Assembly (NCBI GenBank): GCA_017632825.1
Contig: JAGBQP010000056.1
Location: 1-9,066 of the forward strand
Reading direction: 5' to 3'
Length of the DNA stretch: 9,066 bases
Source: Prevotella sp.
GTDB lineage: Bacteria; Bacteroidota; Bacteroidia; Bacteroidales; Bacteroidaceae
Shown here in pieces: positions 1-6,946 of the stretch. The notes under the pieces are model-generated. The model was given only the letters and a program-made list of their open reading frames with translations. It was not told the origin of the DNA and made no database searches. Both the position numbers and the translations under genes were made by a program. Numbering within the stretch: position 1 is the stretch's first letter; every line of letters begins with the position of its first letter.

Positions 1-1901
1 GAGGCACTCACTTTAGCCGCCAGCTCGATGAGGCGTTCGGCTGCATCCTGACGTCGGTTGAGTATAACATCCTCGATAATCTCCAGCTGGTCAGCGGGTA
101 TATCGTTGTAAGTAATTTTCGTTGACGGATTAACAATGCCGAAGTCCATACCCTGCTGAATGGCATGGTAGAGGAATACGGCGTGCATGGCCTCGCGAAT
201 ATAGTTGTTGCCACGGAACGAGAACGACAGGTTACTGACGCCGCCGCTAACATGGGCTCCTGGCAGATTCTGGTGAATCCATCCGGTAGCGCGGATAAAG
301 TCGGCAGCATAACTGTTATGCTCCTCCATACCAGTAGCTACAGCCAGCACATTGGGGTCAAAGATAATGTCGAGCGGATTCATACCAACACGCTCAGTCA
401 GAATACGATAAGCACGTTCAGCAATCTCAATGCGACGTTCGTAGCTCGTTGCCTGTCCCTGTTCGTCAAAACACATCACAACGACCGCTGCTCCGTAGCG
501 CATACAGTCACGGGCATGACTGATGAAAACGTCCTCGCCCTCTTTCAAAGAAATACTATTGACGATACTCTTACCCTGCACGCACTTCAAGCCTTCGACA
601 ATGACATCCCATTTGGAGGAGTCAATCATGACTGGCACACGGGCTATATCGGGCTCTGCGGCAATAATGTTAAGGAAATTCACCATCTCCTCACGAGCCT
701 CAAGCAAACCGTCATCCATATTGATATCGATAACGAGGGCGCCGTCATTCACCTGCTTGCGTGCTATGCTGATGGCCTCGTCATACTGTTTCTCGTTGAT
801 AAGACGAAGGAACTTACGCGAACCGGCAACGTTACAGCGCTCGCCAACATTGACGAACCGAACCTCGCTGGTCACATTCAGAAGGTCGAGACCTGAAAGC
901 CACATGGTTTGCGAACGGGCTACCGGTACACGGGGCGTCTTAGCCAACGTTAACGGTACATAGCGACTGATAAACTCGTCGGTAGTGCCACAGCAACCAC
1001 CCACGATATTCACTAACCCCTCGTCAATAAGCTCGCCGATTTGCGGAGCCATCGACTCGGCCGTTTCGTCGTAGAGTCCTAACGAATTGGGCAGTCCGGC
1101 GTTGGGATAGCACGATATATAATAAGGTGCACGCTGAGCCAGTTCCCTGAGGAAGGGCTTCATCTGACGGGCACCGAATGAACAGTTCAAGCCAACAGAG
1201 AAAATGGGATAGGTAGAGATCGAGGCTAAGAAAGCATCGAGCGTCTGTCCGCTCAGTGTTCGGCCTGCTAAATCGCTGACGGTAACACTCAGCATGATGG
1301 GTATTTCCACCTGGCGCTGACGCATGGCCGTCACAGCGGCATCGATGGCACACTTGGCATTCAGCGAGTCGAAGATGGTCTCTATGAGCAGGGTGTCCAC
1401 CCCACCCTCGATAAGCGCGTCCATCTGCTCAAGGTAAGCATCGAACAACTGCGTGTAGGTCAGGTCGCGGAGAGCAGGATTGCTGACATCGGGCGACATC
1501 GAACACGTTTTATTCGTAGGGCCGACACTACCCGCCACAAAACGCGGCTTTTCGGGAGTAGAAAACTCGTCGGCAGCCTGGCGGGCCAGTTTGGCACCGG
1601 CAAGGGCTATCTCGCGGGCTTCCTTGGCCATGCCGTAGTCGGCCTCACTGATGCGTTGCGAACTGAAGGTATTTGTCTCTATAATATCGGCACCGGCACG
1701 CAGATAGCGACGGTGAATATCGAGAATGACATCGGGACGAGTCAGATTCAGCACGTCGTTATTACCCTTCATCTGTCCGCGAAACAGATGGAAACGTCCG
1801 CGAAAGTCCTCTTCCGTCAGGTTATACGACTGAATCATCGTACCCATGGCGCCATCGAGCACCAATATGCGTTCCTTAATGATATCCTGAATCTTTTTCA
1901 C
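1..1901 (-). CDS. metH: Cobalamin-dependent methionine synthase, N-terminal 633 residues (runs off left edge)
   Basis: The enzyme transfers the methyl group of 5-methyltetrahydrofolate, via cob(I)alamin, to homocysteine to give methionine in the cytoplasm. The frame is open from 1901 to the left edge. The homocysteine-binding domain (about residues 1-330) shows LDGAMGTMIQSY near the start and the three zinc-ligand cysteines: Cys240 in GLNCSF and Cys303/Cys304 in GGCCGTT. These keep the same spacing as E. coli Cys247/310/311. The pterin-binding domain (about 347 to the edge) shows VNVGERCNVAGS around 353, DINMDDG at 392 and MIDSSKW around 427. The cobalamin and AdoMet-reactivation domains of this roughly 1,200-residue family lie beyond the window. 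The GTG start at 1901 is chosen because an in-frame TGA lies at 1911-1913 and the next ATG (codon 19) is inside the conserved LDGAMGT motif. The gene lies 48 nt after smpB, probably in the same transcript. No cobalamin riboswitch is visible in that gap. Confidence 0.97.
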   Translation of the reverse strand, partial: MKKIQDIIKERILVLDGAMGTMIQSYNLTEEDFRGRFHLFRGQMKGNNDVLNLTRPDVILDIHRRYLRAGADIIETNTFSSQRISEADYGMAKEAREIALAGAKLARQAADEFSTPEKPRFVAGSVGPTNKTCSMSPDVSNPALRDLTYTQLFDAYLEQMDALIEGGVDTLLIETIFDSLNAKCAIDAAVTAMRQRQVEIPIMLSVTVSDLAGRTLSGQTLDAFLASISTYPIFSVGLNCSFGARQMKPFLRELAQRAPYYISCYPNAGLPNSLGLYDETAESMAPQIGELIDEGLVNIVGGCCGTTDEFISRYVPLTLAKTPRVPVARSQTMWLSGLDLLNVTSEVRFVNVGERCNVAGSRKFLRLINEKQYDEAISIARKQVNDGALVIDINMDDGLLEAREEMVNFLNIIAAEPDIARVPVMIDSSKWDVIVEGLKCVQGKSIVNSISLKEGEDVFISHARDCMRYGAAVVVMCFDEQGQATSYERRIEIAERAYRILTERVGMNPLDIIFDPNVLAVATGMEEHNSYAADFIRATGWIHQNLPGAHVSGGVSNLSFSFRGNNYIREAMHAVFLYHAIQQGMDFGIVNPSTKITYNDIPADQLEIIEDVILNRRQDAAERLIELAAKVSA

Positions 1902-1949
1902 TCTATATTCTCAACTCTTAGTCGCAAAGCGAACATTCATAACTCGTAG

Positions 1950-2429
1950 TTAATAACGCTTGATGGCTCTGTCCATCTCACGCCGGTCTTCCTTCTCCTT
2001 GAGTGTCTGACGCTTGTCAAACGCTTTCTTACCCTTACACAGGGCAATGTCCATCTTGGCGCGTCCGTTCTCATCGATAAACACCAGCAGCGGCACAATG
2101 GTGTAGCCTGTCTGCTTGGTAGCACTCTGCAACCGCCGAATCTCACGCTTCGTGAGCAGCAGTTTGCGGTCGCGTTTCATCTCGTGGTTGTTGTACGAGC
2201 CGTAAAAATAAGGGGACACAGACATGCCGCGCACCCACATTTCCTCGTTTGTAATAAAACAATAGCTATCCACCAGACTGGCCTTGCCGGCACGGATACT
2301 CTTAATCTCTGTACCCGTCAGGACAATACCTGCTGTAAAGGTCTCGATGAAAAAATACTCAAACGAGGCCTTCCTGTTCTTTATATTGACAGGACTTTTC
2401 TTCCTGATTTCCTCTTCTTGTTTGTTCAT
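1950..2429 (-). CDS. smpB: SsrA-binding protein SmpB
   Basis: SmpB binds tmRNA and is needed for it to enter stalled ribosomes, tag the incomplete protein for degradation and recycle the ribosome. The 159 residues match the usual family length. Family motifs run in order: [13 protein letters not shown] (15-27), [20 protein letters not shown] (33-52), [11 protein letters not shown] near 87-97, then GYTIVPLL (108-115) and GKKAFDKR (133-140). The lysine/arginine-rich C-terminal tail ending in AIKRY is the segment that enters the empty mRNA channel. The start overlaps the stop of the upstream DMP19-like gene in an ATGA, which suggests translational coupling. No tmRNA gene is seen in the window. 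An out-of-frame ORF on the same strand at 1937-2146 is a shadow of this gene. Confidence 0.97.
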   Translation of the reverse strand: MNKQEEEIRKKSPVNIKNRKASFEYFFIETFTAGIVLTGTEIKSIRAGKASLVDSYCFITNEEMWVRGMSVSPYFYGSYNNHEMKRDRKLLLTKREIRRLQSATKQTGYTIVPLLVFIDENGRAKMDIALCKGKKAFDKRQTLKEKEDRREMDRAIKRY

Positions 2430-2932
2430 GCTACTATCGTTGCAAAATTCTCTATGTGCTCATCCACATAGTGAGCTATATCCTCCGTCCACTGTTCCTC
2501 GTTCTCAACAAACTCGTCGTCTAAGTCGTCAAACTCAGAAAAACGCTCGAACAATGCCATAAACTCTTCATCGGTGCAGTCACGCTCTATCTCCTCACGA
2601 TGTTTCAGCCAGAGCGTGTGAGCATCATAAATAAGCTTAGACAGATCACGCAAACCCCACAGCTTCAGAGCCTTTGCCAGCGGATTCTTGAAGATGAACG
2701 GGCCATAGCCATTATGTATTAACTGTACGAAGCCGCCATCCATCACCTCCTCGTGCAGCGTGTCCCATGCCAGTAGCGTCACCTGGTCGGCCGTCAGTTC
2801 TGACAAGGTATCTGCTGTCAGCTCACCACCTATGGCAGCTTTTGTGGCATCAACAAAAACGCGCAGGAAAGAATCCATGCCTTCCTCCGCAGCCCGCTGC
2901 AGCGCAGCATCATCTATTTTTACTTCTATCAT
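2426..2932 (-). CDS. DMP19-like (DUF4375) acidic protein, function unknown
   Basis: This is a cytoplasmic protein of 168 residues with no signal peptide or membrane segment. Residues about 47-85, containing [18 protein letters not shown] then NGYG, resemble the core of the DUF4375/DMP19 family, where a tryptophan- or leucine-rich helix leads into an E-x-x-x-GGF-x-Q signature. DMP19 of Neisseria is known as a DNA-mimic protein that binds a transcription factor. Whether that activity exists here is unknown. The C-terminal third is strongly acidic: about 22 Asp/Glu against 3 Arg/Lys in residues 112-162. The frame stays open upstream to 3034, but the start at 2932 is preferred because a strong promoter (2941-2972) lies inside that extension. 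A second candidate start is Met19 at 2878, preceded by a GGAGG-like stretch. The gene overlaps smpB by 4 nt and heads the operon. The family assignment is from memory of the motif. Confidence 0.75.
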   Translation of the reverse strand: MIEVKIDDAALQRAAEEGMDSFLRVFVDATKAAIGGELTADTLSELTADQVTLLAWDTLHEEVMDGGFVQLIHNGYGPFIFKNPLAKALKLWGLRDLSKLIYDAHTLWLKHREEIERDCTDEEFMALFERFSEFDDLDDEFVENEEQWTEDIAHYVDEHIENFATIVA

Positions 2933-2940
2933 ACAGCCTG

Positions 2941-2972
2941 CAAAGATACGAAAAGTAGAGAGAAAAACCAAA
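2941..2972 (-). promoter_or_regulatory. Bacteroidetes-type promoter for the DMP19-like/smpB/metH operon
   Basis: Read on the minus strand, TTTG (2969-2972) is followed by 20 nt and then TATCTTTG (2941-2948), a full match to the primary sigma consensus of Bacteroidetes (TTTG, 19-21 nt, TAnnTTTG). Only 8 nt separate the -7 element from the ATG at 2932, so the mRNA should be leaderless or carry a leader of a few nucleotides if that start is used. The match is seen directly; promoter activity is inferred. Confidence 0.8.
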
Positions 2973-3039
2973 TTTATTTGGATTTTTCCGAAATGAGATA
3001 TCACGGCGATATATCTGGTATGAAAAAAACTCAACTTTC

Positions 3040-3071
3040 TTGCCGGTTTTCACAAAATATTTGTATCTTTG
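3040..3071 (+). promoter_or_regulatory. Bacteroidetes-type promoter for the mgtC-family gene
   Basis: TTG (3040-3042) is followed by 21 nt and TATCTTTG (3064-3071). The -7 element is identical to that of the divergent promoter at 2941-2972, and the two -33 elements are about 70 bp apart. Transcription would start near 3076, leaving a leader of roughly 20 nt before the ATG at 3097. Confidence 0.75.
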
Positions 3072-3096
3072 CCACAGAAACCAATAACATCGCCTT

Positions 3097-3573
3097 ATGA
3101 CACTCGATTACATATTACGCATCTTCATTGCCGGACTTCTCGGCAGCGCCATCGGCCTGGAGCGCGAATACCGTGCAAAAGAAGCTGGATTCCGCACTCA
3201 TTTCCTCGTTGGATTAGGTAGCGCACTATTTATGGTTCTGTCAGTTCATGGCTTCGAAGACGTAACAGTCAACGAGGCTGTTCGCCACGACATCTCACGC
3301 ATAGCCGCACAGGTGGTATCCGGCATTGGCTTCATCGGCGCGGGCTGTATTATCTTCCAGAAGCATGCTGTCAGAGGACTGACAACGGCCGCGGGTCTCT
3401 GGGTTGCTGCTGCCATAGGTATGGCGGCTGGTGCTGGCATGTTTGCCGTTGCTACCGCTGCTACGGTGATGGTAGTAGTCTGCTTGGAACTCATGAATTT
3501 TCTGCATCATCGCGTGTTCAAACAAGACGATGACGGGAATGAGACGGACGATGACGACCGTCAAGAGAACTAA
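3097..3573 (+). CDS. MgtC/SapB-family inner-membrane protein
   Basis: This is a small polytopic membrane protein of 158 residues with about five hydrophobic segments (roughly 4-20, 34-51, 68-88, 94-111 and 113-137). MgtC-family signatures are present: GLEREYRAKEAGFRTH after the first helix, GIGFIGAGCI (about 76-85) and GLTTAAGLWVAAAIG (about 94-108). Salmonella MgtC is linked to survival at low Mg2+ and to control of the F-type ATP synthase. The role of stand-alone short members such as this one is not established. The protein ends soon after the last helix with an acidic tail containing DDDGNETDDDD. It lacks the C-terminal ACT-like domain of the roughly 230-residue Salmonella protein, which makes it SapB/YhiD-like. 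It has its own promoter and is probably monocistronic, although no clear terminator follows it. Confidence 0.92.
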   Translation: MTLDYILRIFIAGLLGSAIGLEREYRAKEAGFRTHFLVGLGSALFMVLSVHGFEDVTVNEAVRHDISRIAAQVVSGIGFIGAGCIIFQKHAVRGLTTAAGLWVAAAIGMAAGAGMFAVATAATVMVVVCLELMNFLHHRVFKQDDDGNETDDDDRQEN

Positions 3574-3613
3574 ATGTGAAAGAAGTTAAAAGTAACAACT
3601 ACGTACTAAAAAA

Positions 3614-3645
3614 TTTGCACAGCTATGGTTTTTTGAGTACCTTTG
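3614..3645 (+). promoter_or_regulatory. Bacteroidetes-type promoter for the AspT-like transporter
   Basis: TTTG (3614-3617), 20 nt, then TACCTTTG (3638-3645) is an exact fit to the Bacteroidetes primary sigma consensus. The expected start near 3650 gives a leader of about 20 nt, which is A-rich just before the ATG at 3670. No comparable promoter was found between this gene and the decarboxylase genes downstream, so it may also drive those. Confidence 0.8.
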
Positions 3646-3669
3646 CAGGCGTAAAAACAAAAATATGTT

Positions 3670-5361
3670 ATGGAATCACTACAATGGTTAAAAGAATTGT
3701 TTACGACGACTGACAGCGTCGCACACATTGCCCTGCTCTACGCTATTGTCATAGCGGTAGGTGTGTATTTGGGCAAGCTAAAAGTTTTCGGGATTTCGCT
3801 GGGTGTTACATTTGTTCTCTTTGCCGGTATCGTAGCCGGACACATTGGTTTTACGGCACCCTTACCCATTCTGACATTTATCCAGGACTTCGGTCTCATT
3901 CTGTTTGTCTTTATGATAGGTATGCAGGTGGGGCCTGGCTTCTTTGAGAGTTTCGGCACGGCAGGTGTCAAGCTCAACGGTATGGCTGCCACAGCCATTC
4001 TGCTGAACATTTTGGTGATGTTTGGCTGCTACTTCATTTTCTTCGACACGAGCGACAAAACCGCACTCCCCATGATGGTGGGCACGCTCTATGGTGCCGT
4101 TACGAACACGCCGGGTCTTGGTGCTGCTAACGAAGCTCTGGGCACGGTATTCGGAACGTCTGCTCCTCCCATTGCATCAGCCTATGCCTGTGCCTATCCG
4201 CTTGGTGTGTTGGGTATTATCGGAGCCACCATCCTGGTGCGCTATATCTGCAAGGTGAAACTTGAGAACGAGGAAGACCAACTGAAGGCTTCTGAGGAGA
4301 CAAGCGCAAACAAGAAGCCCTACAAGATGCACCTGGAGGTAACCAACCAGTTCCTGGAGGGAAAGACGCTGCTACAGGTTCACGACTTCCTGATGCGCGA
4401 CTTTGTTGTTTCGCGTATCGTCCACAAGGGTGAACTCTCTATTCCTAACCGCGACACCGTGTTCCACATGGGTGACCAGATGCTTATCGTCTGTGCCGAG
4501 GCCGACCAGGAGGCTATCAACGCTTTTATCGGACCGAAGCTGGACATCGACTTCGAGCAGTCTGATCAGCCGCTGGTATCGAAGCGCATTCTCGTAACCA
4601 ACGCTGAGATTAATGGTAAGTCGCTGGCCTCTATGCACTTCTCAAGTGTCTATGGTGTCAACGTCACCCGCGTCACCCGTCAGGGTATGGATATCTTCGC
4701 TTCGTCATCGCTGCCTCTGCAAGTGGGCGACCGCATCATGGTGGTTGGTCCTGAGGACGCTGTCGACCGCGTAGCCAACAAGATGGGTAACTCCATACGC
4801 CGTCTCGATGCGCCCAACATTGCCACAATCTTCGTGGGCGTCATTATCGGCATCATCTTCGGCATGCTCCCCATCGCTATTCCCGGTATGCCCGTACCTA
4901 TGAAATTAGGTATCGCCGGAGGTCCGCTGATTATTGCCATTCTGATTGGTCGTTATGGTTACAAGATACATCTTGTGACATACACAACAACCAGCGCCAA
5001 CATGATGCTGCGTGAGATAGGACTGGTACTGTTCCTGGCATCGGTGGGTATCAAGGCTGGCGCCAACTTCTTTGAAACTGTGTTCCAGGGCAATGGTGGA
5101 CTCTACGTACTCACAGGCTTCCTCATCACCATCATCCCGATTCTGATTGTAGGACCTTACGCCCGCTGGAGACATAAGTTCAACTACTTTACCATCATGG
5201 GTATGATAGCCGGTACCTATACAGACCCCCCTGCACTGGCTTACGCCAACAGCATCTGCTCGAAGGAGGCTCCGGCTGTGGGCTATTCTACAGTCTATCC
5301 GCTGTCGATGTTCTTACGCATCTTCACGGCACAAATTGTAGTTCTCTTCTTCTGTGGATAA
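3670..5361 (+). CDS. Putative AspT/YidE-type (AAE family) transporter with two RCK_C domains
   Basis: This is an inner-membrane transporter of 563 residues with the typical duplicated layout. A hydrophobic N-terminal half (about 16-192) is followed by a charged linker (197-218), two soluble RCK_C/TrkA-C domains (about 219-290 and 303-374, each ending in a GDQMLIV- or GDRIMVV-type strand), and a hydrophobic C-terminal half (about 382-562). The matching loops [15 protein letters not shown] (142-156) and [14 protein letters not shown] (514-527) are the repeated family signature. Characterised relatives are the aspartate:alanine exchanger AspT and the succinate exporter SucE1. The substrate here cannot be read from sequence; a C4-dicarboxylate or amino acid is inferred. 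RCK_C domains usually bind small ligands and may gate transport. It lies 98 nt upstream of the decarboxylase subunits, with a hairpin between. Confidence 0.92.
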   Translation: MESLQWLKELFTTTDSVAHIALLYAIVIAVGVYLGKLKVFGISLGVTFVLFAGIVAGHIGFTAPLPILTFIQDFGLILFVFMIGMQVGPGFFESFGTAGVKLNGMAATAILLNILVMFGCYFIFFDTSDKTALPMMVGTLYGAVTNTPGLGAANEALGTVFGTSAPPIASAYACAYPLGVLGIIGATILVRYICKVKLENEEDQLKASEETSANKKPYKMHLEVTNQFLEGKTLLQVHDFLMRDFVVSRIVHKGELSIPNRDTVFHMGDQMLIVCAEADQEAINAFIGPKLDIDFEQSDQPLVSKRILVTNAEINGKSLASMHFSSVYGVNVTRVTRQGMDIFASSSLPLQVGDRIMVVGPEDAVDRVANKMGNSIRRLDAPNIATIFVGVIIGIIFGMLPIAIPGMPVPMKLGIAGGPLIIAILIGRYGYKIHLVTYTTTSANMMLREIGLVLFLASVGIKAGANFFETVFQGNGGLYVLTGFLITIIPILIVGPYARWRHKFNYFTIMGMIAGTYTDPPALAYANSICSKEAPAVGYSTVYPLSMFLRIFTAQIVVLFFCG

Positions 5362-5374
5362 GATATGGTTTATC

Positions 5375-5407
5375 GGTCCCATGAGCCTTCATACGACTCA
5401 TGGGACC
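5375..5407 (+). terminator. Perfect 11-bp stem-loop between transporter and decarboxylase genes
   Basis: GGTCCCATGAG (5375-5385) pairs perfectly with CTCATGGGACC (5397-5407) around an 11-nt loop. It begins 13 nt after the transporter stop codon. The sequence after it (TAATAATACC) has no U-run, so it is a poor intrinsic terminator. A partial terminator, an RNA processing site or a 3'-end stabiliser that separates transporter from oadG expression is more plausible. The structure is seen; its role is inferred. Confidence 0.55.
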
Positions 5408-5459
5408 TAATAATACCAACCAATTAAAAGCCAACAACTATATAATAATACACAACATA

Positions 5460-6425
5460 ATGAACAAAATCGGACTTCTTCTGAGTGGGTTGTTTCTTCT
5501 CGGATCTCAGGCAGTTATGGGCCAAGGCGCGAAAAACATACGCCTAAATGAGGTTCTGACCAACAACACCACAAGCATTGAGGACGAATTCGGCACACGT
5601 CAGGCGTGGATTGAGTTGGAGAACACATCGTTCACAACTTACAACATTCGCGGTATGTACCTGACGACCGACCGTCACGTTCTCGATCCAAAGATGAGTG
5701 TTCCCGAACGCATCAAACGCATGCACGTTATTCCCAATGGAGAACCGCGCACACAGATTGGCGGTCGTCAGCACTTAGTATTCTACGGCAACTCAAATCC
5801 TGCAAAGGGTAAGTTGCACCTCTCATTGCCGGTTCCTATGTCGGAACCCGTTTGGATTGCACTTTACAATGGTAATGCTGTTGAACTCATCGACTCCGTC
5901 AGCGTACCGGCACTCGCTGCCGACCAAAGCTATGCTCGTACAGGCGGCAAGTGGACGGTAAAGGCTGCACAGAACGTCACGCCAGGCACAGAGAACTTCA
6001 TCAAGACTGACGAGACGAAGGATGCCAAACTGAAGCGTGAGGACCCTCACGGCTTCGGTATCACACTGTTGGCCATGGGCATCGTCTTTTTCTGTCTGGC
6101 CGTGCTGTTCGTTTTCTTTTGGCTCTTCGGTATCCTCATGCGACACATGGAGACAGCCAAGAAGGTAGCTAATCAACAGCCTATCAAACCAATCACCAAG
6201 ACGGTTGAGAAAACAATAGAAGTAGGCCACAAGACAGGTATCATCCTGCAGGAAGGACTCAAAACCAAGGGCATCGACCGCGAAGTCTATATGGCTGTTA
6301 TCGGTATGGCTCTCAAGCAGTATGAGGACGACGTGCACGACGTTGAATCGGGCATCATTACCATTAAGCAGAAGTCATCAAGCTGGAACGATGAGTTCCA
6401 CCAGATGACACAGTTTCACCAATAA
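5460..6425 (+). CDS. oadG: Lamin-tail domain/OadG fusion: gamma/delta-type membrane subunit of Na+-pumping decarboxylase
   Basis: OadG-type subunits anchor and assemble the biotin-dependent Na+-translocating decarboxylase. The 321 residues show a signal peptide (1 to about 21, probably cut before Gln22 in AVMGQGA), then a lamin-tail (LTD) beta domain (about 25-180). LTD hallmarks are IRLNEVLTNN, AWIELEN, YNIRGMYLTTD, LIDSVSVPALAADQSYAR and TPGTEN. After this come the OadG segment with one transmembrane helix (about 198-227, GFGITLLAMGIVFF) and a cytoplasmic tail (228-321). The tail contains EVYMAVIGMALKQYEDD and a late SSSWN, as in other OadG proteins, whose tail contacts the carboxyltransferase. 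Typical OadG proteins have only about 80-120 residues, so the LTD is an added extracytoplasmic part. The ATG at 5460 is chosen over an in-frame ATG at 5400 because only it gives an N-terminal signal peptide; 5400 also falls in the hairpin. The biotin carrier gene follows 21 nt later. Confidence 0.9.
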   Translation: MNKIGLLLSGLFLLGSQAVMGQGAKNIRLNEVLTNNTTSIEDEFGTRQAWIELENTSFTTYNIRGMYLTTDRHVLDPKMSVPERIKRMHVIPNGEPRTQIGGRQHLVFYGNSNPAKGKLHLSLPVPMSEPVWIALYNGNAVELIDSVSVPALAADQSYARTGGKWTVKAAQNVTPGTENFIKTDETKDAKLKREDPHGFGITLLAMGIVFFCLAVLFVFFWLFGILMRHMETAKKVANQQPIKPITKTVEKTIEVGHKTGIILQEGLKTKGIDREVYMAVIGMALKQYEDDVHDVESGIITIKQKSSSWNDEFHQMTQFHQ

Positions 6426-6446
6426 TCACAAAACAACCCTAAAGCA

Positions 6447-6908
6447 ATGAGTAAGTATCAGTATAAAGTTCAAGGAGTTGACTACGAAGTCGAAATTGAA
6501 GAAGTAGAAGGCAACATTGCCAAAGTTAACGTGAACGGCATTCCGTTTGAGGTAGAGTTACAGAAACCTATCAATGCCGCCAGGCACCCACAACTCAGCA
6601 AGCCGAAGGTAGAAACGCCCAAGCCTGTTGCCGCTGCGTCACAGGTCTCCGAACCAGCCGCTACTCCTGCTCAGCCTGCTGCCAGCACAGCAACAGGCAA
6701 CGCTATCAAAGCACCTCTGCCAGGAACCATTATCGACATCAAGGTGCAACAGGGACAGCAGGTCAACGTCGGCGACGTAGTCCTCGTGCTCGAGGCTATG
6801 AAGATGCAGAACAACATCGAAGCCGAATATGCCGGCACCATCACCAGCATTAACGTCAAGACAGGCGATACCGTTATGGAGGGTGACACACTACTGACCA
6901 TCGGATAA
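6447..6908 (+). CDS. Biotin carboxyl carrier subunit of Na+-pumping decarboxylase
   Basis: This protein carries carboxybiotin from the carboxyltransferase to the membrane beta subunit. Its 153 residues have a small N-terminal domain (1 to about 42), a flexible Pro/Ala-rich linker (about 52-82) and a biotinyl domain (about 86-153). The biotin attachment motif EAMKMQN places the modified lysine at Lys119, and the closing GDTVMEGDTLLTIG is standard. It corresponds to MmdC (Veillonella) or GcdC, where the carrier is a separate polypeptide. In oxaloacetate decarboxylase the biotin domain is fused to OadA, so a free carrier argues for a methylmalonyl-CoA-type enzyme. A role with an acyl-CoA carboxylase is possible, but its place between oadG and oadB argues for the pump. 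No promoter is visible before it. Confidence 0.95.
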   Translation: MSKYQYKVQGVDYEVEIEEVEGNIAKVNVNGIPFEVELQKPINAARHPQLSKPKVETPKPVAAASQVSEPAATPAQPAASTATGNAIKAPLPGTIIDIKVQQGQQVNVGDVVLVLEAMKMQNNIEAEYAGTITSINVKTGDTVMEGDTLLTIG

Positions 6909-6918
6909 GATTACCGTG

Positions 6919-6932
6919 CATCGTTCATCGTT
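6919..6932 (+). repeat. Tandem 7-nt repeat (CATCGTT x2) in the leader of the beta-subunit gene
   Basis: CATCGTT occurs twice in direct tandem, within the 38-nt gap before the beta-subunit ATG, followed by an A/T-rich stretch typical of Bacteroidetes translation starts. It may simply be a small duplication; no function can be assigned. Confidence 0.4.
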
Positions 6933-6946
6933 AATTATTTAATGTT

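Noticed and set aside
165..896. Long plus-strand open frame of 243 codons
   Set aside because: It is fully antisense to metH, whose conserved domain motifs are intact; its translation shows no recognisable family.
523..963. Plus-strand open frame of 146 codons
   Set aside because: It is antisense to metH and low in hydrophobic-core pattern; a shadow frame.
1902..1949. Cobalamin riboswitch before metH
   Set aside because: The gap is only 48 nt and shows no B12-box-like sequence; far too short for this riboswitch class.
2933..3034. N-terminal extension of the DMP19-like protein to 3034
   Set aside because: The extension contains a consensus promoter (2941-2972) and an unrelated sequence (FFHTRYIAVISHFG); the conserved part begins at 2932.
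3543..3562. GACGG/CCGTC inverted repeat near the end of the mgtC-family gene as a terminator
   Set aside because: The stem is only 5 bp, lies within the coding region and has no T-run after it.
5400..5459. Upstream in-frame ATG for the OadG protein
   Set aside because: It lies inside the hairpin and would bury the signal peptide behind 20 polar residues.
5823..6338. Minus-strand open frame of 171 codons
   Set aside because: It is antisense to the OadG gene, which has clear domain structure; no family recognised.
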